Origin: Watersipora subatra
Taxonomy: Eukaryota; Bryozoa; Gymnolaemata; Cheilostomatida; Watersiporidae
Assembly: GCF_963576615.1 (NCBI RefSeq)
Contig: NC_088711.1
Coordinates: forward strand, 63,583,248 to 63,647,247
Length of the DNA stretch: 64,000 nucleotides
Reading direction: 5' to 3'
In this document: piece by piece, positions 13,301-25,000 of the stretch
Position numbering within the stretch: the first letter of the stretch is position 1
Layout: each line of letters begins with the position of its first letter
The notes under the pieces: model-generated
Databases searched by the model: none
The model's input: the letters and a program-made list of their open reading frames with translations, nothing else
Told to the model about the DNA's origin: nothing
Position numbers and translations under genes: made by a program

Positions 13301-15355
13301 TAATTTGTCACATGGTTGTATATAATGCAATTGTTTTAATGTTTCATGTATCGATAGTTGTTTTTGTGCATCTAAAACAAATTCAAATACAATTTATACT
13401 TATAAGAGTATTTGCGCTGACATATGATAGTTGTGACATACTATAAATATCGGGAGACCAGCTTGTGACGTGCCAAGATTTCAAGGTACATGCCAACTGC
13501 AAATACGCATCTCTCAGCATTTTATTGGTATGCCTACGCATAGATCATCTCTCCATTCCTCTAGCTGGTTCAGCATGGGAAATATTTAAATCTAACGCGA
13601 TTAACAATGATGCTAAAGGTGTTTGCAAGTTGTCGCTATATTGCCATAGCAACCAGTAGCTAGTTACAGTATCATGTGGAAATGATTTAGCATTTTATAA
13701 GCCTTGACACCATCTCAAGATATTAAAACTATTTGCTATTACACGAATGAAAATGTATTTGACCGTAAGAATTGTTGTTAAAGCTAAATTCTGATATTTA
13801 CAAGTAAATATCGAAAAGAATTGAGGCGTGTTGTCATATATATTCCCTATTCCAGTCATTTGCATATTTACAATTGGTAGTTGTCTACCTCTAGAAATAT
13901 CCTCGTGTCTTCTTTCTCTTTCTCATCATTGAGTTTGTGCAGCTTCTCCTCTTCAGCCTCCATCTGCTTACTTACTACTTCTGAGATTATCGTTTCCAGA
14001 CAAGGTGCCTTTAATGGACTCGCTGACAGCGCTGTTGCATCATCTGTCCCAACAACTACTAATCATATTAGTGCCTAGTGATTAAAATCATCATCGAATG
14101 GATCAGTTGGAAATTGCAGAAACATTCAAGCATTTATGATGTAAACTTCTAACAGAAAACGGTACCTCGAGACAAAAACCAGTAGCAGGAAAAAGCAGCT
14201 AGAGACAATATAGTGCAACGGTTTATGATGATCCAATATTTGCAACATTATAATATTTACTAGTGCAATGAGAATGAACAAGGAGAACATGAATCCCCAG
14301 TAACCAACCTAGTTAGAAAATCTTCAAACAACAATGCTTATTCTTCCTGAGATGGCAACCACTCACTCTGTGAAGTACTGCAGGAACTTTTGTACTACTT
14401 ATAAGACATCATAGAAGTGAGAACTTGAGAAACAAAAGAGAAAGATAAAGCCATCCATCATTTCGGCTCTATTAGCAGATCTAGAAGGAACTACTGCAAT
14501 GTAGTCCATTTAGTTCTAACAATCTGGTGTCTTAAAATGGCATCTCATGACAGACATGCTGGTTGATTAATTGATATATAATTATAACTTGCATGTGAAG
14601 TTTATCTCAGCTCGTTAGTACAAATGCATGCATGTGCATTTATTATGCAAATGGCTCCCTAGCAAAGCTAGCTATACACTGAATACCTGCACTGCGGTCG
14701 GTTGATGAATGAGATTCTAATTCGGCTTGATTAGGTGCGGCTGAGCTAGATACGGCGTCACTTTCGTGCTGCTCACACGGAACATTTTCAATTATGTCAA
14801 CAGTCTTTGCTGACTTATGACCGTTCAGTTGAGTATGTGATGTGTAACTCTCCGGTTTAACTACTGCTAGAGAGTTTTCAGTATGATCTGTGGCCGAACT
14901 ACTGATTGTACACTGTTGAGAACCATCAGAAGGAAAATCTCTCTCATTATGTTCACCAAGCACCCTTTTACATCGATTCGCTAATGAATCTGAGAAAGTT
15001 TTATTGGTGTTTGTAGACTTTCTTTGGCTTTTACGTCGCCTGCAAGGATAAAATCACAGATGTTATGTCTTTACAATTGACGAGACTGCTTAACAAGTAG
15101 CAAACACTAAACATATCGGTAAACAAGAGGGTCTAGAAATAGAAATTTAGTATAAAACTGCAACTCTAATCAATATCAATTAAACTACATTCGTCTGTGT
15201 TATATCCAGATCAATTACTCATTTGTGGATAATAAACCAAAGCACAATACCGGCATGATATAACCAATGCGGCATGATATACCGCACTTGTGCCTAATAT
15301 TACAAAAAATCGTCTTAATAATACAACAGACATTATAACATAGTATTACCTACAT
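4393..15355 (-). CDS. HELLS: Lymphoid-specific helicase HELLS/LSH (SNF2 family), 5' part; 3' end outside the window
   Basis: SNF2-family nucleosome-remodelling ATPase of the nucleus. The HELLS family works with CDCA7 and supports DNA methylation and heterochromatin. Coding exons read leftward with every phase matching: 15355-15354 (AT), 15039-14687, 14058-13889, 12711-12626, 11116-11014, 9318-9169, 7620-7438, 6721-6498, 5508-5383 and 4660-4393, about 555 residues. The N-terminal third is low-complexity, then a charged coiled-coil stretch ([19 protein letters not shown]). The ATPase N-lobe follows: [13 protein letters not shown] (Q-region), [13 protein letters not shown] (motif I), [11 protein letters not shown] (motif II), [15 protein letters not shown] (motif III) and [19 protein letters not shown] and LRRLK spacing match human HELLS better than other SNF2 types. 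The last visible exon ends in phase 0 at a good donor (CCG|gtgagg). The C-lobe (KCCNHPYL, DRCHRIGQ) is absent here and should lie left of 1. An extra small exon between 11014 and 9318 is possible. The ATG appears split between the first two exons. P4HA lies divergently upstream. Confidence 0.9.
6703..7282. repeat. 58-bp minisatellite (10 copies) containing a HELLS splice acceptor
   Basis: Ten 58-bp units start at 6703, 6761, 6819 and so on to 7225. Read on the minus strand, each unit holds 'cttacag' or 'ctgacag' followed by GTGCCAGTGGTGCTCTAC, which is the acceptor and the first bases of the HELLS exon at 6721-6498. The leftmost unit overlaps the real exon boundary. The others sit upstream in the intron as copied acceptor sites. 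Confidence 0.9.
8206..8276. repeat. Short tandem duplication (about 36 bp, 2 copies)
   Basis: 'ctatgtccttcgcatagctc' plus 'attggaataa' is repeated in direct succession. Confidence 0.8.
8340..8715 (+). mobile_element. Probable 3' end of a non-LTR retrotransposon
   Basis: A short frame ending at the stop near 8503 reads [20 protein letters not shown] then [11 protein letters not shown]. This resembles the WNxLP...SFKxxLKxxL tail of LINE reverse transcriptases. A 3' UTR follows, ending in a simple tail of (aaac)n at about 8693-8710. It lies in a HELLS intron. The family cannot be assigned and the 5' part is not visible. Confidence 0.45.
9680..10372. repeat. 20-bp minisatellite, over 30 copies
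   Basis: The unit is close to 'agtgtagctatagtacaaat', with A/G and T/G variants, and lies within a HELLS intron. Higher-order repetition is visible: the block with 'tagtagaaatag' occurs twice, near 9786 and 9960. Confidence 0.9.
10505..10640. repeat. tRNA-derived SINE-like fragment
   Basis: 'gtggtgggttcgaatccccc' carries a good B-box (GGTTCGAATCC). It is followed by a 'gacagacggacac' tail like those of the SINE-like repeats at 25.8 and 26.6 kb. No complete tRNA cloverleaf is seen. Confidence 0.45.
11921..12226. repeat. 24-bp minisatellite, about 13 copies
   Basis: The unit is close to 'gcagtacgtgtattacaa' plus 'ttatat'. Its 24-bp period keeps several frames open on both strands (for example NYMQYVYY repeated), but these are artefacts of the repeat. 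It lies in an intron of HELLS. Confidence 0.9.
13108..13256. repeat. About 50-bp tandem repeat, 3 copies
   Basis: Units begin 'gagcatacagttgcg' near 13111, 13160 and 13211, each followed by 'tacgtgtatccatggtaa'-like sequence. Intronic. Confidence 0.75.
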
Positions 15356-16070
15356 GTTCGTACTTTTGATAAAGGCAACAAAATCGTTATATTCACTAAA
15401 GCGCTGAGACCTTCGTGGAGCGGCTTCGAAAAAACGTGGAACAGTTTTTACTTTATTATTTCCCGGGATTACTAGTAGTGTAGCGCGTGCACTTTGACAA
15501 AGGTTACGTTTGTCTAGTGTGCTATTGTGTTTTTGCTTTAAAACAACAGTTCACAAGCTATATGCACGATCGAGCATTTTATTGGCTGTTGTATTTCCTC
15601 TACGATATAAACACATGCCATAAAGGTAAGTAATGCTTAGAAAGTATGAGTAGCAAAACTTTCTCATAGACATAGTGTTGTATACTTCGCACTCGAAGGA
15701 CAACCTTTCTCTGGGTACGTGAGGATCTGGACAACTGGTGCATTATCGTCACGTTGGCAGGAGACGGCAGGCAGTGCTAGTTTTGGATTCTTCGAAAAGG
15801 CCAGATTTTTGCTGAACATTGAAAGTATGGTAGGTACTCAGGTATTACCAAACTTTTAGCTCTTGGTTGATCGACAAGTTTTGTATGTCAGTTGTATATT
15901 AACATTCGTAGTAATTTATTTTTAATAGGATGGACATTGGACATAGTTTTTTAGAATAAAACACCAAAACAAATAGATAAGAAGGCATTTTATGTTCATA
16001 GACTTATCACACGATAGTAGCAAATGTTTTTGGTCGTTTTGATCATTTAACTGAGTTCACCCTGTTGCAG
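15356..16070. promoter_or_regulatory. Divergent HELLS / P4HA promoter region and 5' UTRs
   Basis: HELLS is read leftward from about 15.4-15.6 kb and P4HA rightward from 16,074. An inverted CCAAT box (attggct) lies at about 15581-15587, and 'gatataaac' near 15604 is a weak TATA-like site for the plus strand. A strong plus-strand donor (AAAG|gtaagt) near 15623 could end a non-coding first exon of P4HA that splices to the acceptor ttgcag at 16070. A second donor-like site (ATG|gtaggt) occurs near 15830. Transcription starts cannot be fixed from sequence alone. Confidence 0.5.
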
Positions 16071-16073
16071 GTA

Positions 16074-19000
16074 ATGGCTGGATGTAGTACAATTTGTGCT
16101 ATTCTTCTTGCGTCTCTTGCCGCAGTTGTTCATTGTGAAGTATTTAGTGCTTTGGCTACCCTTACGGATTCTCTTCACCGAGAAAAAGTTCTGGCTCATG
16201 GCCTGAGACAGTATGTTGAGCTTGAACAAAACCGTCTACAAAAGGTCTTGGCGTAAGTAGTCAGTTCTTGGTAGTAAGATTGGTAACTCCTCAAACGTCA
16301 TCCTAAAAGAGTTTTATCCATAGTTACATTAAAACTCGTCTATGATCACGTGAGAACTGCGGCATTGGTTGTCGTTTTAGGTATTTTTCAAAGCATATTT
16401 CTAACTATTTATTTTAGATGTTTTATATATTTATTTTGATATGCTACATTTTTAATTTAATAGTCTTAGTGCTGAGATAACAGACTCTGGCTAATTAATT
16501 GTTATGAAATGTGAAAGTGAGCATCATATCAAAAGTTATCCTCATTAAACTAGCAAAATCACAAATTAATGCATGAAGATCCATAGGAAGTCAATGGAAT
16601 ACTCCAGATAAATATATCATCTCATGTCAACCAATTTTTCTAATATTTTAGTGATATAACTTTTTCTTGTTTGTAAGCCTGAAATAGTATCATAATAATG
16701 AACATTGATTCTGGCAGATTTCATAATCTTGTTTAAATGGCAATTCCTGACACTTTGCTGGCTTGTTAAGAGTATGTGGGAAGATGTCAGCTATGCTACG
16801 TTGATAGTTTGTCAGCCCCATCTAAATATGTTAAGGTATGCAGTTTACAATCATTTCTTTTTGACACCTTGGAATCTGCTAGATTACTAAGGATGGAGCT
16901 TATTATGTTACAAAACCGTTATCCATACTTCTCCAATCCTGGGCAAGCAGTATGACAAAATTGTATTGTGTTTAAAGCTCTATACCACTCTTCTTTCCTT
17001 CACACTTCATGAACTCCCATACATTTTATTTTCTGATGTTTCCGTGTACAGTATCATCTTCTAGCTATGTTCATTTATCTTCATATTTAATAAGTTTTTA
17101 TAATTCTTTTTCTTATATTTTATGTGTTTTTTGTAAATTCGTCTGTTGCCTTGCTGACAACATTTAGCAAGATGAACAGTAACCCGCATACAGCTTTGTA
17201 GTGGCACCATCACTTTGCTTTGCAAGATATTCTAAGCAATGCGACTTGCGGGCGATTCAAAGTACCGCAGGTATTACTTTGTTTCTCCTTCATAGAAATG
17301 TTTAGGATTTGTAACCGAGTATCACGTACACTTGTCAAATTAGATATCTGTGACCGGAGGTAGATAATCTGTTTCAAACGTGGTAGTTTCCCCATGACAT
17401 AGGTACTATCATATGACAGCTGTCCGTAAAGCCGCTATAATCTCTAGACATGACAATAGAAAGAAGTTGTTTGACATTTGAAGCTCTTTATTTAACTAAT
17501 CACACTTCAATGAGATCGCGATCAATCCCGTGAGTGTCAATTTCTCAGACTGTTAGACAGTAGACATCACCAGTTTGTCTTCCTTTTTCACCTCCTCGTG
17601 ATCTTTCGTCCCCTCTCCGTATACAAGCTGGTACCAGCACATGTGTTCAGTTGTTTTTCTGCTTACAGACTGGCGGATGATTACGATGAGCATGCGGATA
17701 GAGCTCTTGTGAATGCAGAGAGTTACATAGCAAATCCCATCAATGCTTACCTCTTTGTTAAAAAGTTCACATCAGAGCTGCCACAGACTCAGGAACTTGT
17801 CAGCTCCGATGAGAATTCTAGATGTATGTATAGTAATATAGATGTATGTGTAATAACCATAGATGTATGCATAATAGCCATAAATGTATGCGCAGTAACC
17901 ATTGATGTATGTGTAATAACCATAGATATATGTATAGTAACTATAGATTTATACATAGTAGTCATATATATCTGTATAGTCGCCATAGATATATGTATAG
18001 TAGCTATAGATATATGTATAGTAGCCATAGATGTAGGTATAGTAGCCATAGATGTATAGTAGCCATAGATGTATGTATAGTAGCCATAGATGTATGTATA
18101 ATAGCCATAGATGTATGTGTATTAGCCATATATGTATGTATAGTAGCCATAGATGTATGTATAGTAGCCATAGATGTATGTATAGTAGCCATAGATGTAT
18201 GTATAATAGCCATAGATGTATGTGTAGTAGCCATAGGTATATGTATAGTAGCCATAGATATATGTATAGTAGCCATATATGTATGTATGGTAGCCATAGA
18301 TAAATGTATAGTAGCCATAGATGTATGTGTAGTAGCCATAGATATATGTATAGTAGCCATACATGTATGTATGTATAGTAGTCATACATGTATGTATAGT
18401 AGCCATAGATGTATGTATAGTAGCCATAGATGTATGTATAGTAGCCATGTATATATGTATAGTAACCATAGGTGTATGTATAGTAGCCATAGATGTATGT
18501 ATAATTACGATAAATATATGTATAGTAACCGTAGATGTATGTGTAGTAACTAGGGCCCCCAACATACCTATTTTGTGACACGAAATGGCTAATTTGAACA
18601 AATATTTGCATCGACTTACAAAGTACTTACCTTCATGCGATGTCTGACATTTTTCTCATGTGCTTTAATTAAAGTATATGTTTAATTATAATGTTGATAT
18701 AAATTATATGTATGTTAAAACGGGGCTTCACTCCTGTCTGTAAGGACATTAACTTAAATTGTTATAATGATTGTAGTTTGACAAATAAGACATGTATGTA
18801 TATGTAGCATCAGTTTATAAGCTTAAGTGAGAGTACAAAGGCTAGTTTATCTTGATTCCATCTAGATAAGTCAGTTTGAGCCTTGAAAGAAGTTGTAATA
18901 ACTGTTCATAAGTTGCTGCCAATCTCAATGGCATCAGATCAATTTGTACAGTGGAAGTTTGGAAGGATCGAAAAAAGAGCGATCAATATTCCGTGGTGAA

Positions 19001-22000
19001 TTGTTACCAAGTGAGATTAAATTATTCACAAAGTGTTAGAGGCGTTGCTTACAGTAATTAACTCTGGTGCTAGCATAGAAAGGATAGTTTTAACTTTTTG
19101 TCTAAGAAACAACTTTTCGTTCCAAAATCTTTAAAAATAGCATTTTTTTATAGATTAGCAAATGCTGCCACAAACGAGGATGACGCATAGAAACATTTAG
19201 ATTATATGACGGAGTTTTTAACACTTGAAAGACATTTTGTTTTTGCTAATAATGTTGTGTTAGAGGTTATAAATTTTTAATAAAATCAGTATTAATTTTA
19301 TAAGTAAAATATGATACCTAAGAACAGCGTGTCAGAGCACAAGTACCATAATAATTTTACTAATAACACAGATTTCATGCTAATAAAAATACTGCTTAAT
19401 TATAAAAACCAGTTGATTTGTTTTCTCATAAACCAAAGCCTTTGGTTTATGAAACAGCAATAGTTCATGTATCAAAAACCAAATTGGTTTGTACTAACCC
19501 TGTTTATGCCTAGTGTTTCTGGACATGCTCGAGGAGCACAGGCCATACCTGCCAGACAATGAGGATCTGGAGGGGGTAGTTGCAGCAGTGCTGAGATTAC
19601 AGGACACATATGAGCTGACCTCACAGCGAATTGCTGACGGCACTTTTACTCCCATCAACAGGTCTCCTCCCCTTACAGGTACTCCTGCCTTGAGTAGCTT
19701 ACGTAAGGTCATGGATTGTGCGTGATATCGTGTGGCTCTCAGTTGGTTTGTGCATTTTTATGTTAACAGTGTAAGGTTTGTGACTAGTTTAATAGAGGTG
19801 CTCCATATCAGTGTGCGATTCTTTCAAATATGAGTTTGGATCTCTTGCTATTTATAACAGACCAGTTTGTATTTTCATACGTGAAACCAATATCTAGTTA
19901 AGCCTTGACTTATAATTAACTTAAAATACAAATATTTTAACATTCAATCTAGCATTTGGGTGTTTTATTCACTCACTGAAGCAATAGAGCTCTGTAAATC
20001 AATAGATATGTGTGCAATTCTCTCCAGGTAGTATGGCTGTTTGAATAATATTCAATTTGCTTAATACTTTTTTTATTGTTAAATTACTGAGTTCCAAGAG
20101 GAATAGCATGAGTTCCAAGAGGAATAGCATGAGTTCCAAGAGGAATAGCATGAGTTACAAGAGGAATAGCATGAGTTCCGAGAGGAATAGCATGAGTTCC
20201 GAGAGGAATAGCATGAGTTCCAAGAGGACTAGTATGGGTGGTGGTAGTGATCACAAAAAAGAAAAGCAATGCTTAGAATTAAAGCAAGAAATTATAGAAA
20301 GACTTCAGCAAACATGCAGATCCACGCTTGAAAAACTCTCTATTAGTAATCATATGGAAAAACTCTCTATTAGTAATTATATGGAAAAACTCTATTAGTA
20401 ATTATACGGAAAAACTCTCTATTAGTAATTATATGGAAAAACTTTCTATTAGTAATCATATGGAAAAACTCTCTCTTAGTAATCATATGGAAAAACTCTC
20501 TATTAGTAATCATATGGAAAAACTCTCTATTAGTAATCATATGGAAAAACTCTCTATTAGTAATCATATGGAAAAACTCTCTATTAGTAATCATATGGAA
20601 AAACTCTCTATTAGTAATCATATGGAAAAACTCTCTATTAGTAATTATATGGAAAAAGTGAAAGTTGTGGGAAGAAATGTAACTACAGCGTTAACATTTG
20701 GTTGTTAACTTCCTTTATCATGTAGCATTAGTGGGTATGAGTTGTCTTTCCTTGAAATTGAATCAAAAGCTACAAGCTATCGCGCTGCAACATCAATAAA
20801 AAAGACAACTATAATTTATGTTTATCATGTTATACCGCTTAGATGCCTATTTTATGTCTATTTTGGACTGTACGATCGAAATTGTAAACTGACCTTGACA
20901 TTCAGGTTACTCTTTTATAAAAGTTCATTTCTACTATGACCGTTATTCACAGCTTTGTTTTAAATGTTTTTCACTGCTTGTTATTAACTCAGATGTCTAT
21001 GATTAGATTGTGCAGTTAGTTATATATGGAAATCATCATGCCTGTTATTAACTCAGACGTCTATGATAAGATTGTGCAGTTAGTTATATATGGAAATCAT
21101 CAACAATTTTTACTTCAACGACTCTAAGTTCGGTTTCAAATCAATTTGAATTTACATTTCTGCAACTTAAAAAGGCTTTTAGTGCCATCATCATAACGAG
21201 TTTGGAATTAATAGTACCAGATGTGTTGACACGCTGTCTGCACTTCAGTGATTACTGGAATGCACCTGTAAGTCACCAGCTACTAGGCAGTTATACAACT
21301 ACCTTATGCAACTCATTACAAAACGTGACTAACACCTATTTCCGTCTCCTTGTTGTGCGCTCCAAAGACACAAAGGCCTTGTCGCTGAATAAAGTTATTA
21401 TGTGGCTGACATCTATGTTGCAGTTTTATTCGTCTGGTACATGACCATTTCCTAAATTCTTTGTAAATACGTGTCAGTAGTCACTGTATATCGCATGCTG
21501 ATTATCTTGTGTTGTATATATTGAGATATGGCATGTCACCCTCAATTCCTAATCACTTACTAACGGTAATACTGACCATATCCATTAACTGGTCGGTGTT
21601 ATTAGGTGGGGAGTCTGTCATGATTTATATACCCAGCGCCTTGCTGACGCAAGTGCAATCATTTTCGTTGTTTAAAAGTTAGTATGAATAGATAGGAACT
21701 GCTGCCATCACCATAAAGCATGTGATACACATCAATACTTATTTCAACCCGTAGCCTGCCTCCACTACAACCTTATTGACAGTAGACCTTTGTTCTATCA
21801 TGTCTGTCTGTCTGTCTGCTTAGTGTGAGCTCTGCTTATGCATGTTTTATATTTGTTGGCACGCAGTACTGCATGCCCTTTCTCTACCCCATCTTTAGAT
21901 GTATGCACCTGAGCCTACTAACAGAGGAGAACTACTAATCTTGCAGCTGCCGACTGCTACCAATTTGGAGTGCACGCTCACGACCGCCAGGACTACTACC

Positions 22001-25000
22001 ACACACTCCTCTGGATGGAGGAGGCCCACACTCGTAGACTGCGTGAGGCTAGCAACAGCACGGCATCCCTTCCCAGCATTCTTGATTATCTCTCATTCGC
22101 CTGCTACAATGTGAGGGTAACCTCTGTGCGGCTGTGTTCTGTCACGGCTAGACGAAGTCACGTTCAGCTTGAGTTCTTTAGTTTTAGCTTTGAGGTTTTG
22201 CTTTTTATGCTTTATCTTTTGCTTTCTTACTATCCGCATGTTCATTCTTCGCTCTCATTCTTTAGCCCAGCTACTAACTCTCTCTCTGATGCCTCTTACC
22301 ATCCTAGACTGTCTCTCTTTGCTTACAACAGCTTCTGACTGCTTCCATCTTGGGCGGTTTGCCTATGGCCAAGAGGACTGGTACCATATGCTCTCGTGGA
22401 TGTCGCAGGCACTGCATGTTCTCGAAAAAGAGGAGAACAAAACAGCGAAGGAGTCTGAGGTGCTAGACTACCTATCTTATGCTGCTACATTGGTGAGTGG
22501 CAGTCCCGCTCCCTCTTTCACTACCCGCGCCTTGCTCTCTCTCATTCTCCTTCCGCTCCTCTTTTTCAAGCGTCTTTTTTGTGTGGGCAGCATTCTCTCT
22601 CTATTGTCTTTATGTTACTTATGAAAAAAATTTATGTTGACTTTTACAGGAAAGAAGAATAATTTTTTACAACTTGATATAGTAGTTCAGGCTTCACCTA
22701 TTGTTTTAGCCACACAATTTTCTTTTCTGTATTGGGAGTTGTGCGCACGTTCACTGGCGCAAGTGTGATGGATTCCAAGTACATGTAGCATCTAGCGATT
22801 TTCTGTTAATGCATTGTTGCAAGTTTTCAGGTACCCTAGGACACTTAAGTATTCGCGGCATCTAACTTTCGCGTTTTCGCGGAGTCATCATCACGCGAAA
22901 AATTCATGCGCGAAACTAAACTATCATAACGAACTAGCGAAAATTCGAAATTAAATAGCTATGTTCTACGCAGGCCTGTATTCACTGGTTGCAAGTTGGG
23001 GGGCTAATGTTAGACGACTAGTTATGAACATCTGGGGTGTGGAGAAGGGGGGGGGGTGCTGTAAGCTCCCAACAGGTTTCTCTTATGCAGGGCCTCAGCC
23101 GGGCCTCTCACGTGAAGTTTTAAAAAATTTTATTGGCAAGTATCAACATTTTTCTATTTTTTGAGATTTGCTTTGTTTTAGCTGATGTGACTGACAAAAC
23201 GTTTTAAAATTAAAACAGGCAAAACTTGTATGCAGTTAAAAAGCTCAGAAAGAAGACATCTTTTTTTTAAGCGTTTTAACAAAGATCATTTTTGCCGATT
23301 TTATTTCAAGTTCATTAAGTAGGATATGGGCAAGCAGATGTTTGCTAAAACTTGATATTTTGCAAACCTTTATAAAAGTCGTTAACAAGAATATTTTGCC
23401 GCTGATGAAGATAATAATGACGCCTAAGAACTACTAAAAGTTGACGTTTGTATCTATGGCTTCGAATAAAGTGATATTCTACAGCGATAAAAACCTTTCT
23501 ATAGCCGTTGGACTATGAAATTCCTAAAAAGTTGGGGCGTCTTAGCCGGCCAGCTGTCCAAGGGAATACGGCCCTGTAGTTCATTGATATCCACAACAAA
23601 ATCGTGATATTAGAAATGCAGATAATTTTGTGTGTGATTGAGCTCATTGGGAAATTTCTAGTAAATTCGTTAATACACCGAATGAGCAGCATGGCAAAGC
23701 AAATTAAGATAACAAGTTTTTTTGGAAAAGCCAAGACAAACGAAGAAGATGATGATATCAGTTTAGTCACCGAATTTGTAACTGATGAGGATGAAAGTCT
23801 GGTAGGTGAAGTCATACAATTAAATAATACTTATTGTAGTGATGAATTTTACTGCCAACCAAAAACGATAACAACCCTCACCAGGTCCAACCATGTTATA
23901 CAGTTCTGGTTGTGATGTTGGTTGTTATCTATTTTCTTTTTTATGAGACATGTACTGTATTTGATTTTTTTTAAATTTGAAATATTGTGAACTCAATACG
24001 TGCCATGGCCATCGCTTGCTATAAATACTTGAGATCTAATATTGGTACCATATCGGTCACGACGGAAAGGACCGAGACGTCATTGATAGTCCAAGAAACA
24101 AATGGCAGCAAGCGATCACGTTGAATTATCGATTTCTGCCATACATTTATACCTGCGGGTTACAAATACAAACTAGTCGCAAATATAACAACTTTTTTTA
24201 CAAGAGGACCGGACCTGAGGAATCTAATTTGTTTGTTCCACTGTATTTATTTTCACATCACTATATTTTCGCACTCATCAGAGCTGCGAAATTAAGTTGC
24301 AGCGAAATTTTACTCTGTGTGCTACTCACGAAACTAAATACTAGCGAAATATAAGTGTCCTAGGGTACAAGCTATCTATATAAACATCGCACAACGACAT
24401 CACTATATAGTTCTCAATGACACTGTTGATGCAGTGATAATTTTGTCATAGATAGAGTACCCTTTCGTATAGCTCTAGTCGATTGAGTTTGGAATTGTCG
24501 CACCCTGGAAATGTTCTCACCAGACGTAATAGAATATATGCTAACATTTCCTGTATGTTGCAGACTGCTTGCTGGCTCACCATTTTGATGCGTACCTCTA
24601 TAGTGTCAGAAATTAGGCTTGTTTTATTCAGTTATCACAATCTTGACTAGAAGTTGTCTATAGGTCGTGAGTACACCGGCTATTGTTTTAGGATGTCTGC
24701 GGTTGACAAGGGACGTCATGAATATCAATACTTTCATCATGATGTTTTATAAACGCTCATTATTTTTGGCAATTTCTCAAAGTAAACGATAAAATGTATT
24801 TGCTATGACCCTTTGCAACTTTTGAACAAATACATGGGAAGTTTGCTGTTATTACATGAAAGCATTTGCCCCAAAGCACTGTCCAATGTAAATGATGTGA
24901 TGTGCACTGCGTGGTACTTGTAACTTTGCTTTACCTATTGCAGCAAGGCAACCTCAGGCACGCCAAGTACCTGACCGAACAGTGGATCAAGCTTGAGCCA

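Noticed and set aside
17789-18611. Several overlapping frames of 80-220 aa on both strands
   Set aside because: All lie in the 21-bp array after P4HA exon 2; repetitive M-C-I-V-A-I-D-type strings with no family match.
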